Assembly (NCBI GenBank): GCA_002688965.1
Contig: NZEE01000066.1
Coordinates: 1 to 14,774, forward strand
Length of the DNA: 14,774 nt
Direction of reading: 5' to 3'
DNA from: an archaeon
Lineage (GTDB): Archaea > Aenigmatarchaeota > Aenigmatarchaeia > GW2011-AR5 > GCA-2688965
Positions 1 through 7,578 of the stretch are shown here, one piece after another (the stretch's first letter is position 1; each line of letters opens with the position of its first letter). The notes beneath the pieces are model-generated. The model was given only the letters and a program-made list of their open reading frames with translations, did not search any database and was not told the DNA's origin. The translations under genes and the position numbers were made by a program.

Positions 1-63
1 AGAATTTTCATGATTTAATACACTAACCTTATTATATAAACATAATTACCCTATATTATATAG

Positions 64-432
64 TTATATCTTAGCAATACTAAAAACAGTCTTCAATGCA
101 ACAATAATTGTTGCAGGTATAAACAGAACAAGAAGTGCTCTCAGCACATTAACAAAAGCAGGAATAATTGGACTTAAATTAGAAATAAACTGCAGTGTAT
201 CATTTCCTAAAGCAGCAACAATAACTAAAGCTAAACTTGCAAGTAAGAAAGTATTAGAGTCTTTATCACCAACATTTAAACTTCCAACAATAAAACCAAT
301 AATCACTAGAATTATATAAGCAAAGTTTCCCCCACTACCTAAAACTTCTTGAAAAAGTCCTAAAGCAACAGCTAAAATAACCCCTATCAAAAAAGCATAT
401 GCCCCAATTAAATTCTCTTTAGACTTCACCAT
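64..432 (-). CDS. Small four-helix membrane protein, unknown function
   Basis: A 122-residue, very hydrophobic protein. After a short basic start (MVKSKEN) there are four likely membrane helices, at about residues 8-28, 38-52, 62-78 and 90-118, joined by short loops; the only clearly polar loop is GDKDSN near residue 55. No catalytic motif is visible and I do not recognise a named family. It is divergent from the surface-protein gene at 618, and its AT-rich upstream region is shared with it. The ATG at 432 has no convincing Shine-Dalgarno sequence. A minus-strand TATA-like stretch at about 500-515 would give a leader of about 50 nt. That it is a real gene is likely because of the long open frame and coherent helix pattern; its role is unknown. 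Confidence 0.75.
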   Translation of the reverse strand: MVKSKENLIGAYAFLIGVILAVALGLFQEVLGSGGNFAYIILVIIGFIVGSLNVGDKDSNTFLLASLALVIVAALGNDTLQFISNLSPIIPAFVNVLRALLVLFIPATIIVALKTVFSIAKI

Positions 433-617
433 CTGTGAAGGCTAGTGAAAAATTTTAATTTTACTCTCGATTTTACCATATTATTAAATTCAAGAACAAA
501 ACATAATATATAAATCTTTCCTTGTCGTCGATAATTTGCCCAAAATCCTCAAAATAATATATATACTAGATTATAGAAATCTTTAAAAAGGGTGTTATTA
601 TTTAAAAATTACAACAA
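433..617. promoter_or_regulatory. Divergent intergenic promoter region
   Basis: This AT-rich gap separates two divergent genes. On plus, an ATATATAT stretch at about 556-566 lies roughly 55 bp before the ATG at 618, so the mRNA would start near 588 with a leader of about 30 nt. On minus, a TATATAAAT-type box at about 500-515 could serve the gene at 432. A 20-nt AT-rich string at 446-465 recurs at 14626-14645. No ORF of useful size is seen. Confidence 0.45.
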
Positions 618-2477
618 ATGAAAAATACAAAATTATTTTCATTCTTGGGAATATTCACATTCCTAATTCTAGGTCTTAGTTTGGTTAGTGCTACAACATT
701 AGCTGAATGGGATTTAACAAGTGATGGTGTTGCAAGCAATGTTGAATCAGGAGTTACTGCAGGAGACTTTACAGTAGGTACTGGTGTTACAGCAGTTACA
801 TTTGGTGCTGATGGTGCATATACTGATGCTTGGTCAACAGGCGCTTTAGATACTGATGATTATTTTCAGATTACATTATCTCCAAATGCAAATTATGATT
901 TAACAATTTCTGATATTAATTTTGGAGAGAGACGATCACTTACAGGTATAAGAGATTACAAAGTTCAATGGTCTAAACAATCTGATTTTAGTTCTGAAAC
1001 AACAATTACAACAGAAAATGTTCCAGATGACGATGCTGAAAGAGACGGAAGTATTTCTAGTTTAAGTATCGATGTAGATGATGGCGAAACAATATATATT
1101 AGATTATTTGGATATAATTCAGAAGCTGCAGGAGGAAATTGGAGAGTAAATGACGGAACATTAAATATAGAAGGTGAAGCTACAGCAATCACAACATCAT
1201 TCTGTGAACTTGGACCACAAGACGACGGTGATTTAACACTTAATGTAGATGTAAAAAACAAAGGAGCTGGTGAAGAAGACGATGAATGGTTGCCTTTAGA
1301 TAAAATTGAAGTTGAAGTTGAAATTGAAAATGACGGAAGCGATGATATGGATAATGTAATTCTTGAATTAGGTTTATTTGAAGAAGGTTCTTCAACAAAC
1401 ATTGCAGATGAAATGATGTGGATAAGTGAAGATGACGAAGAAATCAAAATCGGAGATGTTAAAGATGATGACAAAGAAACACACACATTTATTTTCAAGG
1501 TAGACCCAGAAATTGAAAAAGGAAATTATATATTAAAAGTAAAAGCATATCCAAAAAGTGATGAAGATATTAAATGTATTGATTACTCAGATGATTTAGA
1601 AGATTTTGGTAGTGAAGATACTTACGCAGAAATTTCAATTGACAGAGAAGATGTTAATGATGAAAGAGCAATTATAGTTGATATGGATGAATTAAATATT
1701 CCTTACGAAGTAAATTGTGGACAAACAATCATAGCAGTTGCAGATATTTATAATATTGCAGACGAAGACCAAGATCAAGTTAAAGTAACATTAGTAAACA
1801 GCGAATTAGAGATTAACTTAGCAAAAGAAATCAAAGAAGATTTAGACATGGGTGACAAAGAAGAAGTTACATTTACTATTGAAATCCCAGAAAATGCAGA
1901 AGAAAAAGAATATGTTCTTGAATTTAGAACACGTTATGATTATGACGATGATGATGGATCATATGACGAATTTTCAGATGCTTTCACTAAACATATTAAA
2001 GTAGTTGGAAGTTGCCAAGGTACAGAACCAACACTTGTAGCAACATTACTATCTGATGCAAAACTTGGAGAAGATTTAGTTATTCAAGTTACAGTTACAA
2101 ACAACGGAAAATCTTCAGAAAACTTTGTAATTGCAGCAGAATCAACAGAAACATGGGCAGAAATAATTAATGTTAACCCACAGATTTTAACAATTGCACA
2201 AGATAGTGTAGGCACAGCAACAATTACACTTAATCCAACACAAGCAGGAACACAAACTTTTGATATAGCATTAATCTATAGCGGTCAAGAAGTAAGACAA
2301 TCAGTTTCTGTTATAATTGAAGAAGAAACAGGATTCATGACAGGAGCATTCTCAGGATTCAGCGAATTAGGAGATACAGGACTTTACGCAATTGCAGGAA
2401 TCTTCTTAGTATTAGTAATCATAATCTTGGTTTTGATTGTTAAGGTTGCAAAAGCTTCAAAAGTAGCTGAATTTTAA
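618..2477 (+). CDS. Secreted CARDB-like surface protein, likely archaeosortase substrate
   Basis: A 619-residue secreted protein. A signal peptide ends near VSA|TT (residue 25). Residues 27-190 look like the jelly-roll N-domain often seen in sortase-sorted (CTERM) proteins: DYFQITLSP, ERRSLTG, IYIRLFGYN and GGNWRVN are recognisable. Three beta-sandwich units of CARDB or related Ig-like type follow at about 199-345, 360-465 and 470-570. The four cysteines fall near unit boundaries. The middle of the protein is very acidic. The C-terminus is a Gly/Thr-rich segment (TGFMTGAFSGF), a hydrophobic helix at about 588-608 and a short basic tail (KVAKASK), the tripartite layout of an archaeosortase sorting signal. 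The archaeosortase gene begins 54 bp downstream, which supports the link. Inference: an exported, possibly processed and lipid-linked cell-surface or S-layer-associated protein. An ordinary C-terminal membrane anchor remains possible. Confidence 0.85.
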   Translation: MKNTKLFSFLGIFTFLILGLSLVSATTLAEWDLTSDGVASNVESGVTAGDFTVGTGVTAVTFGADGAYTDAWSTGALDTDDYFQITLSPNANYDLTISDINFGERRSLTGIRDYKVQWSKQSDFSSETTITTENVPDDDAERDGSISSLSIDVDDGETIYIRLFGYNSEAAGGNWRVNDGTLNIEGEATAITTSFCELGPQDDGDLTLNVDVKNKGAGEEDDEWLPLDKIEVEVEIENDGSDDMDNVILELGLFEEGSSTNIADEMMWISEDDEEIKIGDVKDDDKETHTFIFKVDPEIEKGNYILKVKAYPKSDEDIKCIDYSDDLEDFGSEDTYAEISIDREDVNDERAIIVDMDELNIPYEVNCGQTIIAVADIYNIADEDQDQVKVTLVNSELEINLAKEIKEDLDMGDKEEVTFTIEIPENAEEKEYVLEFRTRYDYDDDDGSYDEFSDAFTKHIKVVGSCQGTEPTLVATLLSDAKLGEDLVIQVTVTNNGKSSENFVIAAESTETWAEIINVNPQILTIAQDSVGTATITLNPTQAGTQTFDIALIYSGQEVRQSVSVIIEEETGFMTGAFSGFSELGDTGLYAIAGIFLVLVIIILVLIVKVAKASKVAEF

Positions 2478-2491
2478 TTTTAATTTTCTTA
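2474..2491 (+). terminator. T-rich tract after surface-protein gene
   Basis: TTTTAATTTTAATTTTCTT begins in the stop region of the surface-protein gene. T-rich tracts of this type terminate transcription in archaea without needing a hairpin. A separate promoter for the next gene follows, which fits termination or attenuation here. Call based on composition only. Confidence 0.4.
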
Positions 2492-2504
2492 TTTACACAA
2501 ACTT

Positions 2505-2513
2505 CTTAAATAG
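2505..2513 (+). promoter_or_regulatory. TATA box for archaeosortase gene
   Basis: CTTAAATAG is centred 23 bp before the ATG at 2532, the spacing expected for a leaderless archaeal transcript. There is no Shine-Dalgarno sequence before this ATG, which agrees with leaderless translation. Confidence 0.4.
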
Positions 2514-2531
2514 TTTATCCCTTAGTTATTA

Positions 2532-3098
2532 ATGAAAAAGCAGGACAAAGATAAACAACTAATAAATTTAGCTATAAGATATGTAATTATCTTTTTTGCA
2601 GGATTAGGTAATCTTTGGATTTTCTACAAAATCTTAACCCCATTAACTATTAAGACAGTAGCATTTTTCTTTAGCTTATTTACAAAAACATCTATTTCAG
2701 CTAATTTAATTATAACACAGGGAGTAATAATTGAAATAATCCCTGCCTGTGTTGCAGGTTCTGCATATTATCTCCTCTTAATCTTAATGCTAACAACCCC
2801 TAAAATTGAGCCTATAAAGCGGATAAAGGTACTTATCTTGTCATTTATTTCCTTATTTATCTTAAACATAATAAGAATTATTATCCTCACATTAACAAGT
2901 AATTCACTTTATTTCGAATTAACACACCTAATATTTTGGTATTTAATCTCAACAATATTCGTAGTAGCAATCTGGATAGCTGTTATCAAAATCTTTAAAA
3001 TCAAACAAATCCCAGTTTATTCAGATATTAAGTTTGTAGCTAACTTAAGAAACAAGAAAAAACCAACACGCAAAAAAAAAGTCAAAAAAACCCCATAA
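2532..3098 (+). CDS. Archaeosortase/exosortase family transpeptidase
   Basis: A 188-residue multi-pass membrane protein of the exosortase/archaeosortase family. The three invariant residues are visible: Cys73 in IIPACVAGSAYY, Arg115 in NIIRI and His132 in ELTHLIFW, each at the membrane-extracellular edge of a helix as the family requires. About five to six helices are predicted, and the tail is highly basic (RNKKKPTRKKKVKK) and probably cytoplasmic. Known family role: cleavage at a C-terminal sorting signal and transfer of the surface protein to another anchor, in archaea usually a lipid. It is short for the family, as expected for a core enzyme without extra domains. The likely substrate is the protein encoded just upstream. 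I believe a DPANN-specific subfamily has been named pacearchaeosortase, but that is from memory. The last 17 bases overlap the 3' end of the convergent minus gene. Confidence 0.88.
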   Translation: MKKQDKDKQLINLAIRYVIIFFAGLGNLWIFYKILTPLTIKTVAFFFSLFTKTSISANLIITQGVIIEIIPACVAGSAYYLLLILMLTTPKIEPIKRIKVLILSFISLFILNIIRIIILTLTSNSLYFELTHLIFWYLISTIFVVAIWIAVIKIFKIKQIPVYSDIKFVANLRNKKKPTRKKKVKKTP

Positions 3099-3561
3099 AA
3101 ATTCCAAGAGACGCAAATAAAATTATCAACCCAGCAATACTAACTCCTAAGGCAATTGCTAAAAAACTTTTCCATCTTTCTAAACCTAATACCCATGCAA
3201 CTAAAGTACCAGTCCACGCCCCTGTCCCAGGCAAAGGCACAGCAACAAATAAGGCCAAGGCCAAAAACCCTAAATTATCCATCTTCTTCTCAAGCTTATC
3301 TGCTTTCTTTCTTATCTTACTCAAATATCTATCCATTATCTTTCTATAAAACCTAGTATTCATCAATCTTTCATGAAGTGTATCCAAAAACCAGAAAATA
3401 AAAAATATAATAAAGATATTTAAAATCAAAACCAAGATAAACCATGGCCAAATACTTACATTATTTCTAACAGCATACTCCACAATCACAGGTAAACCCC
3501 CACGTAATTCAAAAATAGGCAAAATAGTAAGAAGCAAACCAATAATTATTTGAAAATCCAT
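3082..3561 (-). CDS. Small multidrug export family membrane protein (COG2426-like)
   Basis: A 159-residue membrane protein matching the small multi-drug export family (PF06695/COG2426) by its two signature segments: PIFELRGGLP at residues 15-24 and VPLPGTGAWTG at 108-118. These resemble the re-entrant loop motifs of the distantly related DedA proteins. Three to four helices flank a basic, partly helical cytoplasmic loop (residues 65-95, rich in Arg and Lys). Length is normal for the family. The true substrate is not established; the export name comes from an early annotation and should be read cautiously. The start lies one base after the stop of the preceding minus gene, without a Shine-Dalgarno sequence, so it is probably cotranscribed. 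The 3' end overlaps the convergent archaeosortase gene. Confidence 0.85.
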   Translation of the reverse strand: MDFQIIIGLLLTILPIFELRGGLPVIVEYAVRNNVSIWPWFILVLILNIFIIFFIFWFLDTLHERLMNTRFYRKIMDRYLSKIRKKADKLEKKMDNLGFLALALFVAVPLPGTGAWTGTLVAWVLGLERWKSFLAIALGVSIAGLIILFASLGIFMGFF

Positions 3562-3562
3562 T

Positions 3563-4312
3563 TTATTTATTCTGCATCTGGTCTATAATCTCAACCATAA
3601 ATCTTTCAATAGCTAAAACATTCTCACATTCCCCAGTCTTAATAATATAACAATTCTCATTAAATTTATCCTGAGTAATTTCAGGTGACTCAGATTTTTG
3701 GATGATAATAACTGTTTTATTTTTTGCTAAAGAACAATCTGCCTGAGTAAGATTAAATTCATCTGCCACATCATCATCTCTTACTGCCCCCGTTACATTA
3801 GTAACCCAAGGAAAAGCACTAATAAGCATACTCAAATCACCTGTAATCCTTCCAGCACTCCTACATTTTGCAGCCTCAGGACTATTAGAGATAACAACAT
3901 TTGGATAAAAACCAACACTAATAGTTCCAGGCACATTATTTTCCCGAGGGTCATTTCTTAAATAAAGATTGTAATTCGCAATAATTTCATTTTTGTAAAC
4001 AATTGGAAATCTTCCATGATACAATGTTAATTCATCAGAATAATCTTCTTTAGCCCACTCTGCCCCAGCAAAACCAAAAGTTTTCAAACTCTGAACATAA
4101 AAATAAGTCCCAAGAAAACTTGCAAAAATAATCCCCACAATCACAAAAAACCAAATCAATTGTTTGTTCTCTTTATTTTTCTGTGCCTTTCCAACATGCA
4201 TCTCCTTATCTTCCTTTTCAGTACTTTCATGAAGTTCTTCTCCAAAATCTTCTATTTTCTCAAGAACATTTTTCCCCTTCTTTACTTTTTTCTTCGCCTT
4301 TTTTTTCACCAT
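3563..4312 (-). CDS. Single-pass membrane protein with lysine-rich N-terminus
   Basis: A 249-residue protein of unknown function. The first 16 residues are almost all Lys (KKKAKKKVKKGK), followed by a charged cytoplasmic stretch to about residue 50, one membrane helix at about 51-72 (LIWFFVIVGIIFASFLGTYF), and an extracellular domain with four cysteines, NVT, NLT and NKT sequons and a Glu-rich end. The layout (short charged inside, one helix, outside domain ending in a Cys-containing strand before a terminal helix) matches the neighbouring 194-residue protein, and the two may be distant paralogues. A TATA-like AATATTTAAA box at 4336-4345 is about 29 bp upstream of the ATG, so a leaderless mRNA is likely. 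It is followed after one base by the small export-family gene. No enzyme motif seen. Confidence 0.75.
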   Translation of the reverse strand: MVKKKAKKKVKKGKNVLEKIEDFGEELHESTEKEDKEMHVGKAQKNKENKQLIWFFVIVGIIFASFLGTYFYVQSLKTFGFAGAEWAKEDYSDELTLYHGRFPIVYKNEIIANYNLYLRNDPRENNVPGTISVGFYPNVVISNSPEAAKCRSAGRITGDLSMLISAFPWVTNVTGAVRDDDVADEFNLTQADCSLAKNKTVIIIQKSESPEITQDKFNENCYIIKTGECENVLAIERFMVEIIDQMQNK

Positions 4313-4349
4313 AGTTATATAATTAAAAATTCGTTTTTAAATATTATTG

Positions 4350-4934
4350 TTATGAAATTCCAAGTAATTTATATAAAAAAGCATCACTGCCCCTCACAAA
4401 ATCTCCAGAAATATAAACACAATTATTATCTTTTCTAACTGAAGTACTATTATTAATGCCTATACTTTCCTCGAAAATAATTAAATTCTGCCCATTTTTT
4501 TCACAAGTTTTAACAGGTAAATTATCTTCACATTCCTCCCCCTCTAAACATGTTTCCTGCCACCTCAAAACATATCTTTCTAAATTATTCAAAATCTCAT
4601 ATCCAGCTTCATTACCTTCATCAAGATTAACAAAATATAATACTTTATCAAAATAAGAATTTAAATCATAAAAACCAAAAACACTAACATCTGTAACTTC
4701 TTGTGGTAGATTTTGAAAAGCAAATTCCTGGTCTTCTAAATCCAAAACCCAATAAACACCATTTCTATTAAATTCATATCCATTAAATTCTTTTTTATTA
4801 TCCTCTCCAGAACTCCCAGAAAGCGAGTAACCAAGAGTAGATACAACTAATAATCCAACTAAAACCACCCCTAAAATAATCCCATTTCTTTTCTTCTTTT
4901 TATCAATATCTGCTTGCGTTTGGATCTTTCTCAT
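4350..4934 (-). CDS. Single-pass membrane protein, distant relative of its neighbour
   Basis: A 194-residue protein with a basic N-terminus containing KKKKR, one helix at about residues 19-38 (GIILGVVLVGLLVVSTLGYS), a Ser/Gly linker, then an extracellular domain with four cysteines (TCLEGEEC, KTCEK, NNCVY) and a terminal hydrophobic helix (AFLYKLLGI). The final part resembles the end of the 249-residue protein encoded next: a hydrophobic strand followed by a Cys-Tyr-Ile or Cys-Val-Tyr-Ile strand, then a short helix. A TATA-like CTTTTAAAC at 4954-4962 lies 24 bp before the ATG, which makes it leaderless. It is followed by a 37-bp gap to the next minus gene. I do not recognise the family; surface exposure is inferred from the topology and cysteines. 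Confidence 0.75.
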   Translation of the reverse strand: MRKIQTQADIDKKKKRNGIILGVVLVGLLVVSTLGYSLSGSSGEDNKKEFNGYEFNRNGVYWVLDLEDQEFAFQNLPQEVTDVSVFGFYDLNSYFDKVLYFVNLDEGNEAGYEILNNLERYVLRWQETCLEGEECEDNLPVKTCEKNGQNLIIFEESIGINNSTSVRKDNNCVYISGDFVRGSDAFLYKLLGIS

Positions 4935-4953
4935 GATAAATTAACAAAAAATC

Positions 4954-4962
4954 AGTTTAAAA
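4954..4962 (-). promoter_or_regulatory. TATA box for the 194-residue membrane protein
   Basis: Read on minus, CTTTTAAAC is centred about 24 bp upstream of the ATG at 4934, the normal spacing for a leaderless archaeal transcript. The region further upstream already contains the S-layer terminator, so this gene needs its own promoter. Confidence 0.45.
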
Positions 4963-4990
4963 GATTTTTGTATAGCTTTCGCCACCCACC

Positions 4991-5038
4991 AAAAAAAAGA
5001 AAAATAAAAAAAAAGAAAAAAGGGATTTAATCCCTTTT
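4991..5038 (-). terminator. S-layer gene terminator, hairpin plus long T tract
   Basis: Just past the S-layer stop codon, 5018-5038 (AAAAGGGATT, one base, AATCCCTTTT) is a perfect inverted repeat with 10-base arms. Read on minus it is followed by about 28 bases made almost only of T (5018 down to 4991). This is an unusually strong terminator, as expected for a highly expressed gene directly followed by another minus gene. Confidence 0.75.
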
Positions 5039-5044
5039 GTATTT

Positions 5045-7525
5045 TTAATCCGCAGCAGCAGTAACAACAGTTGCTTCAGTAGCTGAAGTTCCCTTCAACT
5101 TTGTACCAACAGCAGTTTCTACCACATTATTTGTCAAGTATGTAACAGCCTTAGTAGTGTCTTCAGCATTGTAACCTGCAACTAAAACAGCAGTCTGTCC
5201 GCTTCTATCAAAGGATTCAATTAAGAATTCTCCAGCAGCAACGTCAGTTATTCCAGTAAAGTCAGCACCACATGCAGCTTGACCTAATAAGTCAGCAGCA
5301 ACAGAGTTAATACAACTACCACCAACAACAATTAAGTTCTTGCTAGCAACAGATGCAACTTCGTTATCTTCAACAGTAACAGCACCAAGTTCAGTAGCTG
5401 TTCCTCCAGCAGATCCAGTGCTTACACTGATCTCTCCACTACTTACAAATACTAATGGTTCAATTATTGAGTCAGGTAATGTAATAACCACCTCGGAAGG
5501 TGAATCATCTCCATCAACTTCTTCAATCAGAGCACCATATCTTGTTCTGTAAGAGTTTCGGTTGTTATCTGAAGGATCACTGATCCAACTAGGTATCTTT
5601 GTAAGAGTTGCAGTCATATCTGTAGTATCTGTTCCATTCTGGAAAGAGACGTAGTATATCGGCTCTCCAGCACCAGATGCAATAGATAAATCGTCATCAT
5701 CTCGAGCAGTATCATCTGCAGTGATGTTTACTGTCCAAGGAGCACCATCTGCACCTACTGCAAGTCTATCGCCACTTCTACCACTTTTGGACTCATTACC
5801 ATCAGTAATGTTAATTAAAGCATTACTTTCTGTCCTAAGATAATTACTTACAGAACTAGCAGTTGTGTTAGTCCGAGTTAAGTTTTCCCCATCAGCATAA
5901 TCTGTACTTGTAAGATAAATCTCACAATCACTTGAAGCACATGATGATCTATTGGCAAATGTAAAAGTACCACCACCTAACTTAAGAGTAACTAATGTTT
6001 GTCCAACAGTAACAGTTTTATCCATTGATAGTTCCTGAGAACCAACACCCAAAATCTCTAAGTCCAATTTAGGACTAGAAGCAGATGTCTTATCAGCACC
6101 CTTATACTTAACAACATACGACTTAGCATTGTTCCCTGCAGTTGTAGGGTCTGCTGTGTTCAGAATGAAGTAATCATTCTTTGTAATATTGTCAGCACCA
6201 GGAGCCAAAACTAGCCTTTTATCAGCAGTCTCACCACCAAACATACCACTCACGTTTGAATAAACAAGAGGTAATTCAGCAGTCTCACCAGCTAAGTTTG
6301 TAAAAGATAGAGTATACTTTCTATCAGAACCAGTAGCGTCTAGCTTAACTTCGTCTGTATCTACAGCAGCAAATCCCTTGAACTCGATGTCCCAGTTTTG
6401 ACCAAATAGAATTCCACGCTCATCGCCTTCTAATTCAATTTCGTCACTTAACTTTCCATCAACAGGAACAAGGTAATCATCTTGAGCAGTCATGTTAATC
6501 TCAATTTCAGTAATCACAATGTCTCCACCAGATTCTGTACTTGAAATAATCACATCTGAACCAGAGATTGAATCAGCATTTACTTCCGTACTTGAACCAT
6601 TCTTTAGTACAAGTTTGTCAGCACCAACCCAAAATGTTGCTCGATGTAAACCACCTGAGAAGGATTCATAGTCAATATCTGTAACAGCGATATAATCACT
6701 TGTTCCAGAAATTGGTTCAATGTCTCCTTTATTCATTTCATCAACATCAGTACCATCGATTGTAAATTCAACCGCAGTACTACTTGAAACACTAGCACTA
6801 ATAGTATAACCACCAATAGTCATTTCTTCACCACTGTCGATTGTACCTTGATTAGCACCACTCATTAATGTAAGCTCCGCACCCGCAGTACCGTTTGTAG
6901 CAGTAGTAATAGTATATGCCTTACCAAGAAGATTAATTGTCTCATCTTCTATGTCATCCAAAGTACCTGATGTAATATCAGATTCTAAGTTTGTTGTAAA
7001 GTCAACTACATACCGTGCAATATTCTGCCCACTCTGAATCTTAAAGTAATCTCCAACAACATCTGCATCATCATCTTCAGCATATTCTACCCAAGATGAT
7101 TCAGTGTCATGGAAATATAACGATTCGTCATAAACCGCTGTACCTTTAGAGTTCACAATGGTCCCGCCTTCTAAAAGACTAAAAGTAGATAAATCAAGAT
7201 AACTCTCAACATCCTTTAAAGATTCTTTCATTTCAAGCTGGTCAGAACTTGTCATTGCCTGCCATGCATCACCACCAGTAATAGCAGCACCAGTTCCTCC
7301 ACTTGCAGTTTGCGCAGCAAGAGCTGTTGCTAAATCACTTGCAACATTTGCAGCACCAACAACATCACTTATTGCAGCATTGCTACCATGAACGATTGCA
7401 ACATTTGCAGCACCATTTTCAACAAAAGGAGCTGGATATGCAGCCGCAGCAGCCATACCGATTGTGGATCCAACTAAAGCAGCACTTCCTAATACTGTAA
7501 TAGCTTTTTGTATAAATTTTTTCAT
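5045..7525 (-). CDS. S-layer protein, Methanococcus-type
   Basis: An 826-residue exported protein that should form the cell's S-layer lattice. Signal peptide: MKKFIQKAITVLGSAALVG followed by an Ala run, with cleavage near residue 28 before YPAPF. The mature N-terminus (YPAPFVENGAANVAIVHG, then DVVGAANVASDLA) matches the S_layer_N family of methanococcal S-layer proteins, and the end (NLIVVGGSCINSVAADLLG, GEFLIESFDRSGQTAVLVAG) matches the companion C-terminal family. In between are many Thr/Ser/Asp-rich beta segments. About a dozen N-glycosylation sequons are visible (for example NGS, NMT, NVS, NRS, NLT, NIT). Four cysteines form two close pairs, likely disulfides. There is no C-terminal helix, so it is not an archaeosortase substrate. 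An AAAGGAGG sequence lies about 15 nt before the ATG, a wide spacing. The gene has its own promoter, a long leader and a strong terminator. Confidence 0.93.
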   Translation of the reverse strand: MKKFIQKAITVLGSAALVGSTIGMAAAAAYPAPFVENGAANVAIVHGSNAAISDVVGAANVASDLATALAAQTASGGTGAAITGGDAWQAMTSSDQLEMKESLKDVESYLDLSTFSLLEGGTIVNSKGTAVYDESLYFHDTESSWVEYAEDDDADVVGDYFKIQSGQNIARYVVDFTTNLESDITSGTLDDIEDETINLLGKAYTITTATNGTAGAELTLMSGANQGTIDSGEEMTIGGYTISASVSSSTAVEFTIDGTDVDEMNKGDIEPISGTSDYIAVTDIDYESFSGGLHRATFWVGADKLVLKNGSSTEVNADSISGSDVIISSTESGGDIVITEIEINMTAQDDYLVPVDGKLSDEIELEGDERGILFGQNWDIEFKGFAAVDTDEVKLDATGSDRKYTLSFTNLAGETAELPLVYSNVSGMFGGETADKRLVLAPGADNITKNDYFILNTADPTTAGNNAKSYVVKYKGADKTSASSPKLDLEILGVGSQELSMDKTVTVGQTLVTLKLGGGTFTFANRSSCASSDCEIYLTSTDYADGENLTRTNTTASSVSNYLRTESNALINITDGNESKSGRSGDRLAVGADGAPWTVNITADDTARDDDDLSIASGAGEPIYYVSFQNGTDTTDMTATLTKIPSWISDPSDNNRNSYRTRYGALIEEVDGDDSPSEVVITLPDSIIEPLVFVSSGEISVSTGSAGGTATELGAVTVEDNEVASVASKNLIVVGGSCINSVAADLLGQAACGADFTGITDVAAGEFLIESFDRSGQTAVLVAGYNAEDTTKAVTYLTNNVVETAVGTKLKGTSATEATVVTAAAD

Positions 7526-7536
7526 TTTTATTATTA

Positions 7537-7578
7537 TTAACCTCCTTTCAGTACTATTAGTTTAGCCGCCTTTATCAA
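7537..7578 (-). CDS. Possible 13-residue upstream leader peptide
   Basis: A TTG at 7578 opens a 13-codon frame, MIKAAKLIVLKGG if TTG is read as Met. It is preceded by a good Shine-Dalgarno sequence (GAGGTGAG, about 4 nt before the TTG). Its last codons GGA GGT TAA are the S-layer gene's own ribosome binding site, and the stop is followed in frame by two more TAA codons. This would couple leader translation to S-layer initiation. The TTG sits in the GATA hairpin's stem-loop. Such a short frame can arise by chance, so confidence is low. Confidence 0.25.
   Translation of the reverse strand: MIKAAKLIVLKGG
7540..7549 (-). promoter_or_regulatory. S-layer ribosome binding site
   Basis: GAAAGGAGGT on minus is a near-full match to the archaeal 16S 3' end. 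About 14-15 nt of A/T (TAATAATAATAAAA) separate it from the ATG at 7525, longer than the usual 5-9 nt. Confidence 0.7.

Noticed and set aside
446..465. 20-nt string TGAAAAATTTTAATTTTACT repeated exactly at 14626-14645, both times upstream of minus genes.
   Set aside because: Very AT-rich low-complexity sequence, with similar strings also at 2474-2491; position relative to the TATA box differs between the two, so a shared function is not supported.
965..1498. Long minus-strand open frame of 177 codons inside the surface-protein gene.
   Set aside because: Ser-rich shadow of an Asp/Glu-rich coding region; the plus frame has a signal peptide and recognisable domains.
5045..7525. S-layer protein as a second archaeosortase substrate.
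   Set aside because: It ends in a polar Ala/Thr/Asp sequence with no C-terminal helix or basic tail.
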